Assembly: GCA_947449255.1 (NCBI GenBank)
Contig: CANFQX010000014.1
Coordinates: forward strand, 36,093 to 100,092
Length of the DNA: 64,000 nt
Direction of reading: 5' to 3'
From: Pseudobdellovibrionaceae bacterium
GTDB taxonomy: Bacteria; Bdellovibrionota; Bdellovibrionia; Bdellovibrionales; Bdellovibrionaceae
The notes under the pieces were generated by a model. The model did not search any database, had not been told where the DNA came from, and saw only the letters and a program-made list of their open reading frames with translations. The translations under genes were made by a program, and so were the position numbers. The stretch's first letter is position 1, and each line of letters starts with the position of its first letter. This document shows positions 44,070 through 52,736 of the stretch, in pieces.

Positions 44070-44169
44070 AATAATCACCCACCAATAATAGAATGGAGAA
44101 GCATTCAAAAGCTGCTTTAGCAAAAGACAATTGTAAGTTGAATTGAAGCGATTCCCAAGACAAGAATGC

Positions 44170-44205
44170 AATCCAGACATTGATCGAGGTGATCAAATCT
44201 GGATT
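44170..44205. other. Two-step hairpin between the epimerase fusion and BFD genes
   Basis: AATCCAGA (44170-44177) pairs with TCTGGATT (44198-44205); inside, TTGATC (44180-44185) pairs with GATCAA (44191-44196). It starts 10 bases past the stop codon of the minus-strand gene at 44215 and may end or protect that mRNA, though the T run behind it is poor. Confidence 0.45.
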
Positions 44206-44214
44206 TTCTGATTT

Positions 44215-45579
44215 TTATGAGTAATACATTTGAGCTATAAATTGCCGACGGTATTTAAAAATTCCCTCGACGTCATGACGAACAATTCCACCAGCCAATA
44301 TCCATCCTAAATACCCCATGGGTAATTGGTATCGAACTCTGTCGGTCATCAGCGTGCCCCCACAAAAAGGTTTAAATTCATGAGTGTGATGCCACACTCT
44401 GTATGGTCCTTTCAAGGAGGTATCAACAAATTTATGAGGAGGACTCCACTCATCAATTAAAGTTCGCCACTTCGCAGGTACACCGTGAATCTTTAAAACG
44501 TAATCAATCAAGGTCCCCTGTTCAATCTCGGGTGTCGATATGGCCTTCACATTGAATTTTAAAGAGGGTGGCGTCAACCGTTCCAAATTGTAAGGATCTT
44601 TAAAAAAAGCAAAAACCTGCTCCGGAGGCAATGGTATATATTGCTCTGAATAGAACAACTCATCACCCTTTTCAAAAGGCTTACAGATTTGCTCTAAGGC
44701 GTTGCCAAGATCATCAAATTTAAATTTGTAACCCAAAGATACGATATGAGCAGTGCCACATCGAATAGAACTCAATATGGTTTTGGCACCTTCTCCGTAG
44801 ATCGACTTCAAGGCCAGTGTTGGAACTGGAAAAGTTAACTTTCTTCCCAATTTGGAGGCTAAGGTTTGTGACAAATCCTTGTTGGTGACTGGATTTGGTG
44901 CGACGCCATTGATTGGACCAATTACTTTTTTATTTTCTAAAGCAAAAACAAACATCCCTACAATATCATCAATATGAATCCAACTCATCCATTGCTGACC
45001 ATCCCCCAGAGTGCCACCGACTCCGGCTTGGAATGGAAATAGCATCTTCTGAAGCGCTCCACCTTGCAAGCTTAAGACGATTCCAGTCCGCACCAAACAC
45101 ACTCTTCCTGGTGCAAGCTGAGCCTCTTTCTCCCAATCCACCGTGACTTTGGCTAAAAAATCGTTCCCCGAGTCGTGGTTTTCATCACAAATGTCACTCC
45201 CACAACTGCCATAATATCCTATGGCCGATCCTGAAATAAAAGCTTCAATTGGGCTCTTGCGATCAACGATACTAGCTACAAGATTTCGCGTGCTCAAAAC
45301 TCGCGAATCATAAATTCGCTGCCTCACTTCATCGTTCCATCGATCACCCACAACGGGCTCGCCCATCAAATTAATCACGGCCTCTATTTGGTCCAAACGA
45401 GGATCCTCGAGCTTTCTCTTAGTAAGATCGCCCACAATAATATCGCACGGGAAGGGCAGACTCTCCCTGGCCTTCTTTCCATCTCGCGACACAACAGTTA
45501 TGTGATGCCCCTTTAGAGCCAATTTTTTGCCAATTTCTTTTCCAATAAGACCGGTCGCTCCAGTGATTAAAATACGCAT
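44215..45579 (-). CDS. TIGR01777-type NAD(P)-binding epimerase fused to an SRPBCC domain
   Basis: 454 residues in two parts. Residues 1-300 are a TIGR01777/YfcH-type short-chain epimerase: ITGATGLIGKEIGKKL (Rossmann loop), NLMGEPVVGDRW, SGSAIGYYG, WMSWIHIDDIV and NGVAPNPVTNKD. Residues about 303-454 are an SRPBCC/cyclase-like domain: SEQYIPLPPEQVFAFFKDPYNLERLTPP, HTHEFKPFCGGTLMTDRV, then YRRQFI. The natural substrate of the epimerase family is unknown. It lies 30 bases behind the photolyase gene on the same strand; TIGR01777 genes and photolyase genes are neighbours in other bacteria as well. Confidence 0.9.
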   Translation of the reverse strand: MRILITGATGLIGKEIGKKLALKGHHITVVSRDGKKARESLPFPCDIIVGDLTKRKLEDPRLDQIEAVINLMGEPVVGDRWNDEVRQRIYDSRVLSTRNLVASIVDRKSPIEAFISGSAIGYYGSCGSDICDENHDSGNDFLAKVTVDWEKEAQLAPGRVCLVRTGIVLSLQGGALQKMLFPFQAGVGGTLGDGQQWMSWIHIDDIVGMFVFALENKKVIGPINGVAPNPVTNKDLSQTLASKLGRKLTFPVPTLALKSIYGEGAKTILSSIRCGTAHIVSLGYKFKFDDLGNALEQICKPFEKGDELFYSEQYIPLPPEQVFAFFKDPYNLERLTPPSLKFNVKAISTPEIEQGTLIDYVLKIHGVPAKWRTLIDEWSPPHKFVDTSLKGPYRVWHHTHEFKPFCGGTLMTDRVRYQLPMGYLGWILAGGIVRHDVEGIFKYRRQFIAQMYYS

Positions 45580-45609
45580 AGTCTCAATTCCTTCATCAAG
45601 AGCATCTTT

Positions 45610-46935
45610 CTAGATCGCTTCTTTTTTTAATATTTTACCATAAGCTTGCAGACATCGATCACGCCCAACAGTATGCTCCACCATTGGATCAGGATACCTT
45701 TGCGATTGGTATTCAGGAACCCATTTTTTTACATAGACTAGATCTGGATCAAATTTTTCTTGCTGAGTCATGGGATTAAAAATTCTAAAGTAGGGAGCCG
45801 CATCACATCCTGAGCCGGCCGCCCACTGCCAATTCCCACTATTTGCCGAAAGATCATAATCCAATAGTTTTTTAGCAAAATATCTTTCGCCTTGATGCCA
45901 ATGTATTAACAGATGTTTACATAAAAAACTTGCCACAAGCATGCGTACTCTATTGTGCATATATCCAGTCGAATTGAGCTCACGCATTCCAGCATCGACC
46001 AACAGATAGCCTGTCGTGCCCTCTTTCCACCTTTGAAAGTCTTCTGGAGAATTTCTCCAGACTATCTTATCATACTCAGGGCGAAAACTTTGATTTTCAA
46101 CATGGGGGTAATGCCACAGGATCTGCATAAAGAAATCTCGCCAAATCAATTCACTCAGCCAGACATCAGAATACTTTTTACCCTCGCGAGCCAACTCCCG
46201 AATGCTCAAGGTGCCAAATCTCAAATGCAGTCCAAGATGAGAGGTTGAGGAATTCAAATACGGAAAATTGCGATTTTTTTCATAGGATTTGAGCATCTGA
46301 CTTGAGAGCTCGGGCGCGGGGAAACTCAAGCTTGATTCAGTAAAACCAAGGTCGCTGATTTCAAGCATTTTTTCTTTTTTTGTCAATTTTAGAAACGAAG
46401 ATTGATACAGATCATTGGGGTAGGACTTGAGATAAAACTCATTCAGTTTGGCCAACACTTTATTTTTATAGGGTGTATATACGGAGTAAGCCTTATTTGT
46501 GCCAGTCAAAATCTCGTCTTTTTCAAATAAAGTTTGATCTTTAAAACTTTTGAAAGCAGCACCTCGGCTTTCTACAAAGTCGGCTATCAATTTATCTCTT
46601 CGGATGGCGGCTGACTCATAGTCATTGTTGGTATAAACAGCCTCAATCTTATAATTTTCAAACAAGGACTTAAAAACTTCTAAAACTTGGCCTTTTCGAA
46701 CCAAAAGATCTGAGCCCATCGCCTGAACTTGAATTTTAAGATCACAAACCGTTTTGTAAATAAACGTAACTCGTGGATCCGATTTATTTTCTAAATTAAT
46801 TAAAATCCCGTCATCAAAGATGAATAGAGGCAGGACTGAAGCACTCCCCTTTAACGCGTGAAAAAGCCCGGCGTTGTCTGACAGACGCAAATCCCGGCGG
46901 AACCAAAATATTGTTATAGGATTTAATTTTGACAT
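45610..46935 (-). CDS. phrB: Deoxyribodipyrimidine photolyase (cryptochrome/photolyase family)
   Basis: Repairs cyclobutane pyrimidine dimers with light, using FAD and an antenna cofactor. 441 residues: N-terminal alpha/beta antenna domain (FWFRRDLRLSDNAGLFHAL) and the helical FAD domain with SELIWRDFFMQILWHYPHV, YLLVDAGMRELNSTGYMHNRVRM and the W-rich block SANSGNWQWAAGSGCDAAPYFRIFNP, diagnostic for class I CPD photolyases. Of usual length. Its presence suggests exposure to light, as in surface water or soil. It is followed by the epimerase fusion gene. Confidence 0.95.
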   Translation of the reverse strand: MSKLNPITIFWFRRDLRLSDNAGLFHALKGSASVLPLFIFDDGILINLENKSDPRVTFIYKTVCDLKIQVQAMGSDLLVRKGQVLEVFKSLFENYKIEAVYTNNDYESAAIRRDKLIADFVESRGAAFKSFKDQTLFEKDEILTGTNKAYSVYTPYKNKVLAKLNEFYLKSYPNDLYQSSFLKLTKKEKMLEISDLGFTESSLSFPAPELSSQMLKSYEKNRNFPYLNSSTSHLGLHLRFGTLSIRELAREGKKYSDVWLSELIWRDFFMQILWHYPHVENQSFRPEYDKIVWRNSPEDFQRWKEGTTGYLLVDAGMRELNSTGYMHNRVRMLVASFLCKHLLIHWHQGERYFAKKLLDYDLSANSGNWQWAAGSGCDAAPYFRIFNPMTQQEKFDPDLVYVKKWVPEYQSQRYPDPMVEHTVGRDRCLQAYGKILKKEAI

Positions 46936-46959
46936 GATTAAAACGACTCTCTTCCGTGA

Positions 46960-47919
46960 CTAGGTATGATGTGGATCAAAACAGCCTCCACCGAACAATT
47001 CTGTTTCAACATTGGCTTCAATGATACCATACTTTTTCACAAGCTCCTTAACGCTTAGTTTTACTTTTTCCATTTCTAAAACACCTGCAGAAGGATCAAC
47101 GGCGACATGAACCGTGAGAATATGATTTTCTCCATCCAAAGACCACAAATGAGCATGATGGACATCCTTCACCAAATCAATCAACATGATTTCGGCTTGC
47201 ACTTTATCCAACGAAGCGTCGCTAGGTTTCGCCATCAAAAAAACCTTCATCGCTTCCTTAAGATTGCGAAACACATTGTATAGAATCCACAATGATAAAG
47301 TGATTGCCAGACCAGCATCAACTTCCGGGACATTAAAAAACTTCATCACAAGTGCACCGATGAGAACTAGCACCCACCCCATGACATCTTCAAGCATATG
47401 CCACATTAACATTTTTTCACTCAATGATTTTCCGTGAGATATCCTATAGGCGGCAATGCCATTGACTAGCACCCCAAAAATCGCAAGTGCTAAGACACCG
47501 TCAGTTTGAGGCTGTTCAGGGGTGATCAATCGAGGGATAGATTTTATCAGGATCAACACGGAACCTGCCATCAGAATCACACCCGTGATAATGGCACCCA
47601 AAGTTGAAAACCGTCTATAGCCGTAGGAAAAATTGACATCGCTGCGCTTATGTGAGAGGTTCTCCATACCAATCGCTAAAGCAACAGCAATTGCATCTCC
47701 AAAGTCATGAATTGCATTACTCATAATGGAGACACTGTTTGTTAAGACCCCTCCAAAAAGCTCAACGAATGCAAAACCAAAATTGAGAATAAAAGCAAAC
47801 TTCATTCGACCAAGACTGCTACCATGGGCATGGGAGTGATGGTGACTATGACCAAAATGTTTATTTCCGGTGTGAGCATGCGAATGATGGTGTGAATTTT
47901 CTTTGACTATTTTTGGCAT
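46960..47919 (-). CDS. Cation diffusion facilitator (CDF), Zn/Co/Cd efflux
   Basis: 319 residues, six membrane segments and a cytoplasmic C-domain. The N-terminus is His-rich (SHHHSHAHTG, HSHHHSHAHG), a metal buffer. The metal site of the CDF fold is seen in SIMSNAIHDFGDAIAVALA (H-D-x3-D) and in WHMLEDVMGWVLVLIGA (H-x3-D). These match ZitB/CzcD-type Zn exporters in which helix II is HDxxD. A 7-bp inverted repeat at 47930-47952 lies immediately upstream. Confidence 0.92.
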   Translation of the reverse strand: MPKIVKENSHHHSHAHTGNKHFGHSHHHSHAHGSSLGRMKFAFILNFGFAFVELFGGVLTNSVSIMSNAIHDFGDAIAVALAIGMENLSHKRSDVNFSYGYRRFSTLGAIITGVILMAGSVLILIKSIPRLITPEQPQTDGVLALAIFGVLVNGIAAYRISHGKSLSEKMLMWHMLEDVMGWVLVLIGALVMKFFNVPEVDAGLAITLSLWILYNVFRNLKEAMKVFLMAKPSDASLDKVQAEIMLIDLVKDVHHAHLWSLDGENHILTVHVAVDPSAGVLEMEKVKLSVKELVKKYGIIEANVETELFGGGCFDPHHT

Positions 47920-47929
47920 AACTCAGTAG

Positions 47930-47952
47930 GACATAATATGAGGTTTTATGTC
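47930..47952 (-). promoter_or_regulatory. Inverted repeat before the CDF gene
   Basis: GACATAA (47930-47936) and TTATGTC (47946-47952), perfect, nine-base spacer, ending 11 bases upstream of the CDF start codon. Candidate operator of a metal-responsive repressor or leader hairpin. Confidence 0.35.
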
Positions 47953-48020
47953 AATATTCCTGACTCCTTAAAATAGGTCGATTGACCCTCTCTTATAACT
48001 TATGATAGCCCCATCTATGA

Positions 48021-48974
48021 ATGATAAACTTAAAACTTAATAAAATTCACTTTACTCGATGGACTCTAACTCTGCTTATTTACACTGTTATCGTAATTCT
48101 GTGGGGAGCATGGGTCAGAATTTCACACTCAGGAGATGGATGTGGAGACACCTGGCCCCTTTGTCACGGTGAGCTTATACCTGAAATAAAAAGAGGCAAA
48201 ACATGGGTCGAATTCGGGCATCGGCTCATGTCAGGGATCTATGGCCTGCTCATCGTCTTTATTTGGTTTCAAGCACGCAAGTTTTTTGAAAAGCCATCCT
48301 TTGGACGAAGTGCAGCTAAAGCCACTCTAATCTTTATGGTGATCGAAGCGCTGCTTGGTGCAAAATTAGTTTTATTTAAATTGGTAACGACAAATGCAAC
48401 GCCTTATAGAGCTTTTGTCATGGCTCTCCACCAAGTGAATTCTTTTATGCTCACGGGGGCCATTGCATTCACGTATTTCGCTTCTCAATCGACCTCGACG
48501 AAAAGTAAAAATCTTAAGCCTGAATCCTTAAACTCTCATTCAGGATATAACAAATATCGATTTTTCCCCCTTGTGATCCTTATCCTCGCAATCACTGGCG
48601 CATGGGCTGCCCTGTCAAACTCGCTCTTCCCAGAAAACAATCTGGCCGCAGGCTTGATAGCTGATTTTTCTGAAAGCTCACACTTCCTTATTCGGCTTCG
48701 CATCTTCCATCCTGTATTTGCAATTTTGGGAGCTGGCTCATTGGCTCTTTTTTTCTGGGTGAAAGCCCAAACCACCGAAGAATCAACGAGTGGAAAAAGT
48801 GCTTTAGTTTTAAGTTTAATTCTTGCCTGCCAAATATTATTTGGTCTGGCTACTTTGTTTTTCCATGCGCCAAGTTGGATGAAAATCGTACATCTGGGCT
48901 TTGCTCACTTGATTTGGATTTTTTTGTTAAAGTGGCTCTACTTTTTAAAAATAGCCCACACTGTAGATAGATAA
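48021..48974 (+). CDS. ctaA: CtaA/COX15, heme A synthase
   Basis: CtaA oxidises heme O to heme A for aa3-type cytochrome oxidase. 317 residues with eight membrane helices. The motifs WGAWVRISHSGDGCGDTWPLCHGE (with the extracytoplasmic Cys pair) and EFGHRLMSG (heme-binding His) are clear; further His are in ALHQVN and in the second half (IRLRIFHPVFA, VHLGFAH). No cytochrome oxidase genes are in the window. Divergent from the CDF gene and convergent with the LON-domain gene. Confidence 0.92.
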   Translation: MINLKLNKIHFTRWTLTLLIYTVIVILWGAWVRISHSGDGCGDTWPLCHGELIPEIKRGKTWVEFGHRLMSGIYGLLIVFIWFQARKFFEKPSFGRSAAKATLIFMVIEALLGAKLVLFKLVTTNATPYRAFVMALHQVNSFMLTGAIAFTYFASQSTSTKSKNLKPESLNSHSGYNKYRFFPLVILILAITGAWAALSNSLFPENNLAAGLIADFSESSHFLIRLRIFHPVFAILGAGSLALFFWVKAQTTEESTSGKSALVLSLILACQILFGLATLFFHAPSWMKIVHLGFAHLIWIFLLKWLYFLKIAHTVDR

Positions 48975-48989
48975 CAAGGTTAGAATTAT

Positions 48990-49607
48990 TTAGTTGGTCA
49001 ACTCGTCGGATTCAATCAGTCTGTAGATAAATCCTATTTTTTCATTGATATCATTATATTCTAGAACCATCTGTTGCATGTCATAATCTCTAATTAAATA
49101 GGATGCGAATGAACCTATAATTTCCTCAGGACGAATGAGGTTCTTTAAAAAAATTTCTTGCTGTTTAGTATCCACTATATGGTTCTGCACCCATCTCGAT
49201 AAGATTCTAAAGATACCAATCAATTTTGTCTGCTGAACTTGATCCACTACTAAAACCTCAGGAATCAATTCAGACTTGCATACAATATAGGAAGATCCCG
49301 AATCTACTACTTCACCCAGCCTCAATTTCCCACGGCCTTGCATAAAGACCAATAAGCTGCCATTGGGTCTTTCTTCAATAATTTGTGGATAACCATATCC
49401 AGCGACATCTCTAACAAAAGAAACGGATTCACCCGGCTTTACTGTTATTATTTTTTCAGGATTCTCAATGAAGCCTAATGCAATCGGAAGATTTTTTTTG
49501 ATGGATTCTTTAATCATGGCCACATAGCGGGCCTCAAAGACATTGATGGGCTTTGTTGTCCCTGGAAACAAAGTTACATTGACTAGTGGAAACAAAAGTA
49601 CATCCAT
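48990..49607 (-). CDS. LON substrate-binding-domain protein
   Basis: 205 residues corresponding to the N-terminal (LAN/PUA-like) domain of Lon protease without ATPase and peptidase: LFPLVNVTLFPGTTKPINVFEARYVAMI is the hallmark, followed by VAGYGYPQIIEE-type and a helical C-part. Stand-alone members are common in Proteobacteria but their role is unknown; substrate or partner binding is inferred from Lon. It is convergent with ctaA (15 bases). Confidence 0.87.
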   Translation of the reverse strand: MDVLLFPLVNVTLFPGTTKPINVFEARYVAMIKESIKKNLPIALGFIENPEKIITVKPGESVSFVRDVAGYGYPQIIEERPNGSLLVFMQGRGKLRLGEVVDSGSSYIVCKSELIPEVLVVDQVQQTKLIGIFRILSRWVQNHIVDTKQQEIFLKNLIRPEEIIGSFASYLIRDYDMQQMVLEYNDINEKIGFIYRLIESDELTN

Positions 49608-49752
49608 GCAACTTCACTCCTTATTTTATGTGTGCATTCTTTCTAAATACATTTTAATCGACACAATAAAGCCAACAAATTTCTTACCTTTGATCACCAA
49701 ATTTCAAATTCGGCGTTGTATCTTAAGTATAGGGATTGTAGAATGAAATATC

Positions 49753-50163
49753 ATGAAAAAAGCACTGTCAGACAAAAGAAAAATCATCTTTTTTGATGGA
49801 ATTTGTCATCTCTGCGACTCTTTTATCCAGGCTGTCCTTTTACGAGACAAGTCTCATAATTTTCTTTATGCCCCACTTCAGGGCACAACAGCGAAAAGCA
49901 TCTTAAATCATGAATTTATCTTAAAACTTAATTCACTTATTTATTATGAAGAGGGACTCATTTATTCTCAGTCTACAGCTGTCATTAAGATTCTTGCACA
50001 ATTGGGTGGTCCCTATTCAATTTTTCTTATTTTCCTGCTGATCCCCAGATTCCTCCGAGATTCAGCTTATTCATTTGTCGCAAGGAATAGATACACATGG
50101 TTTGGAACAAAAGACCTTTGTCGCATTCCTAGTTCGAATGAAAAAAAATATATCCTTCCATGA
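49753..50163 (+). CDS. DUF393 (DCC-family) thiol-disulfide oxidoreductase
   Basis: 136 residues. The DGICHLCDSFIQ motif near the N-terminus gives the DxxCxxC (DCC) signature of the YuxK/DUF393 family, and YAPLQGTTAKSIL, TAVIKILAQLGGPYS and YSFVARNRYTWFG are the other conserved blocks. Probably a cytoplasmic thioredoxin-like oxidoreductase; no physiological substrate is known. The stop codon is 16 bases from the convergent Nudix gene. Confidence 0.88.
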   Translation: MKKALSDKRKIIFFDGICHLCDSFIQAVLLRDKSHNFLYAPLQGTTAKSILNHEFILKLNSLIYYEEGLIYSQSTAVIKILAQLGGPYSIFLIFLLIPRFLRDSAYSFVARNRYTWFGTKDLCRIPSSNEKKYILP

Positions 50164-50178
50164 ATTCATCTTGGCTAC

Positions 50179-50583
50179 TTAAAGCAGCATCTGCACAAAA
50201 GGCCTGTCTGCGGGCGAAAGCTCTGAAACTTTAATTTCATCAATCTTGCACCATCTGAACAGGTCGTGTTCACGCAACTCAATCAGATCCACTTTCAGCA
50301 AAGCACGGAAGACTATTAATCGAATCACTTTGCTGGGATATGAGTATTCAATCTCACCCACTTTGGCTCCGACTGCTATATCTATACCAAGTTCCTCGTT
50401 GATCTCTCGAATTAGAGCGCCTTCCTGGGTCTCACCTTCCTCAACTTTTCCGCCAGGAAATTCCCAGAATCCGGCCCCACTCAGACCTGGCCCTCTGCGA
50501 ACGATAAGTACGCGTCCTTCTGAGTCAAGTTCTCTCTGAATAACGGCAGCAACCACAGGAATTGGCTTTATCAAATGACTCAT
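50179..50583 (-). CDS. MutT-like Nudix hydrolase
   Basis: 134 residues. The Nudix box is complete: GGKVEEGETQEGALIREINEELGI (G-x5-E-x7-REVNEELG-type), preceded by GAGFWEFPGGK, which matches 8-oxo-dGTP diphosphatases of the MutT type. It would remove oxidised guanine nucleotides from the pool. The exact substrate cannot be fixed from the sequence, and other Nudix enzymes share this form. Confidence 0.88.
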   Translation of the reverse strand: MSHLIKPIPVVAAVIQRELDSEGRVLIVRRGPGLSGAGFWEFPGGKVEEGETQEGALIREINEELGIDIAVGAKVGEIEYSYPSKVIRLIVFRALLKVDLIELREHDLFRWCKIDEIKVSELSPADRPFVQMLL

Positions 50584-50720
50584 TTAATACCTTTAATAAT
50601 AATGAATAAGACCACAGATGCAACTTGCCATCGAAAACAAAATTGTTATCATTTTACTTCAAGTCCATTTTTTTAATTCAATGTATGGATAATAAATATG
50701 AATAAGAAAGCCTACAACAC

Positions 50721-52334
50721 ATGATTGATACTCAAAATTCATTTTTTATAATCCTCATTAGCGGTGTCGCTCTTTTTCTTTATGGTATGGGAATAGCTAG
50801 CACCTCACTTGAAAAGATTATGGCCGGAAAAATCACAAATCTTCTGAATCGCCTTTCCCAAAGCAAATTTTTAGCAATCTTGACCGGCGTCGTCCTCACC
50901 ACTCTCATGCAAAGTTCAGGAGCAGTGACATCGATGCTTGTTGGCCTTGGCTCTGCTCGCGTAGTAAATCTTCGCCAAGTGATGGGTGTCATCATTGGAA
51001 CTGCCATTGGCACGACTCTCACAGTGCAACTGATATCGTTCGATTTATCACAATATGCACTTCCTGTTTTTGCAATAGCCTTTGCTTTCTACTTTAAGGC
51101 TAAAAAAACAATATTTAGAAATATTTCGCTCACGATCATGGGCTTTGCATTACTTTTTTTCGGATTGAAGCTTGTTACCGTTTCATCTCATCATTTTGCT
51201 GAAAATCCAATGCTCAGTGATTTTTTCCAAAGCATACGAGATAATCCGGGATATTCACTTTTGATCTCAATTGTATTTTGTGCATTTGTGCAAAGCAGTG
51301 CAATTACCATTGGATTAGCGATGAGCCTTGCAACGGTAAAAGCCATCACCTTCTACGATGCCATGATTTGGGTCTACGGCGCAAATATAGGAACAACATC
51401 GGTGGCATTAATTGCGGCCGCTGGCGGCAATTATGTAGGTCGCCAAGTGGCCTGGGCTCACTTTTTTTACAAAACCATCAGTGTCTTATTGTTTTATCCC
51501 TTCACTCAGTTGTTTATTGATTTTTTGAGCAATTTTCAGACCACAACCTCTCGCTCAATAGCTAATGCACATTTGATATTTAATGTCCTCTCGGCAATAA
51601 TATTTTTTCCATTTATCAACAAGGGTGCCGCACTTATTGAAAAAATGTTTCCCAAAGCAGCCTCTGAGGAATTTGGCACTGAGTTTGTTAACATGGACAA
51701 TTATCAAAATTCAGCATTGGCAACATCATATGCAAACCGAGAGATCATGAGAACTGCCGATATCGTCCTCGGAATGATCAATGACTCGATTCGCCTTTTT
51801 GAAACAAATGATCCCAAAGATTTTGAATCTATCAAAGATCGTGATAATAAAGTTGATTTTCTCTACCGTGAAACAAAAATGTTCCTCTTAGATCATGCAA
51901 ACAAATCAACAACTGTTGTACATCAAAATGTGATGGATATGATCATGTTCCTCAGTGATATCGAACGAGCCGCCGATGCGATTGATATTAATATACTGAC
52001 ACTCGCCATCAAAAAAAATGCCTTAAAACTTGAATTCTCTGAAGAGGGTTGGAAAGAAATTCGAAGTATGCACCAACAGCTGGTCAAGGTCGCTGCCATG
52101 GCAATCAATGCCTATCAAAATCGCGAAATGTGTGCGGAGGCCATCAAGCTCAAACGTGACCTTGCAAAATTAGAAATCTCCCTCAGAGAAAACCACATTA
52201 GCCGACTCAACAGGGGTCTGAACACCTCCATAAATACAAGCTCTATTCATCTTGACCTCCTGAGCGAATACCGTCGTATCGGAAGTCTACTTTGCAACCA
52301 TGCCTATTCAAATCAAAAAACACTGCAATTATGA
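50721..52334 (+). CDS. Na+/phosphate cotransporter (NptA/YjbB-like) with PhoU-like C-domain
   Basis: 537 residues. The N-terminal half has about eight membrane helices with the inverted-repeat motifs of the family: LTTLMQSSGAVTSMLVGL and FCAFVQSSAITIGLAM (QSS motifs), and GTAIGTTLT / GANIGTTSVA. From about residue 330 a helical PhoU-like domain follows (NREIMRTADIVLGMINDSI, MDMIMFLSDIERAADAIDI). The transporter takes up or exports phosphate with sodium. Its stop overlaps the start of the DUF486 gene (ATGA). Confidence 0.92.
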   Translation: MIDTQNSFFIILISGVALFLYGMGIASTSLEKIMAGKITNLLNRLSQSKFLAILTGVVLTTLMQSSGAVTSMLVGLGSARVVNLRQVMGVIIGTAIGTTLTVQLISFDLSQYALPVFAIAFAFYFKAKKTIFRNISLTIMGFALLFFGLKLVTVSSHHFAENPMLSDFFQSIRDNPGYSLLISIVFCAFVQSSAITIGLAMSLATVKAITFYDAMIWVYGANIGTTSVALIAAAGGNYVGRQVAWAHFFYKTISVLLFYPFTQLFIDFLSNFQTTTSRSIANAHLIFNVLSAIIFFPFINKGAALIEKMFPKAASEEFGTEFVNMDNYQNSALATSYANREIMRTADIVLGMINDSIRLFETNDPKDFESIKDRDNKVDFLYRETKMFLLDHANKSTTVVHQNVMDMIMFLSDIERAADAIDINILTLAIKKNALKLEFSEEGWKEIRSMHQQLVKVAAMAINAYQNREMCAEAIKLKRDLAKLEISLRENHISRLNRGLNTSINTSSIHLDLLSEYRRIGSLLCNHAYSNQKTLQL

Positions 52335-52678
52335 TGGACTCTAATTGGACACCCGTATTTCTGCTTTTCGTTTCCAATATCTTCATGACATTTGCATGGT
52401 ATGGTCATTTAAAAAATTTTCGCGAGTCGGCCCTCTGGATTGCGATTCTCACAAGCTGGGGAATCGCTTTTTTTGAATACTCCCTCCAGGTCCCAGCCAA
52501 TCGTCTTGGATTGAAACACTTCAACCTACCCCAATTAAAAATTATCCAAGAAGTTGTCACAATGATTGTATTTTCTGCATTTTCAATTCTCTATATGAAA
52601 CAACCACTTAAATTGGATTTTATCTGGGCTGGACTCTGCCTGACCGGCGCAGTGTTTTTCATTTTTAGAAGCACCTAG
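52331..52678 (+). CDS. DUF486 / DMT-like small membrane protein
   Basis: 115 residues with four membrane segments. The core WGIAFFEYSLQVPANRLG and the following LKIIQEVVTMIVFSAFSILYM are the DUF486 signature; the fold is that of a small drug/metabolite transporter. Function unknown. The ATG at 52331 overlaps the stop of the phosphate transporter gene, so translation is coupled; the longer frame from 52292 would start inside that gene without a ribosome site. Confidence 0.88.
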   Translation: MMDSNWTPVFLLFVSNIFMTFAWYGHLKNFRESALWIAILTSWGIAFFEYSLQVPANRLGLKHFNLPQLKIIQEVVTMIVFSAFSILYMKQPLKLDFIWAGLCLTGAVFFIFRST

Positions 52679-52736
52679 AAAAATATTTTTACTTTGCTTC
52701 TTTCCTTTGGTGTTGATTGCCAGATAAAATAGAGGC

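Noticed and set aside
48156..48166. Third copy of the repeat (TGGCCCCTTT)
   Set aside because: The match is only about ten bases and is part of the WPLCHG codons of ctaA.
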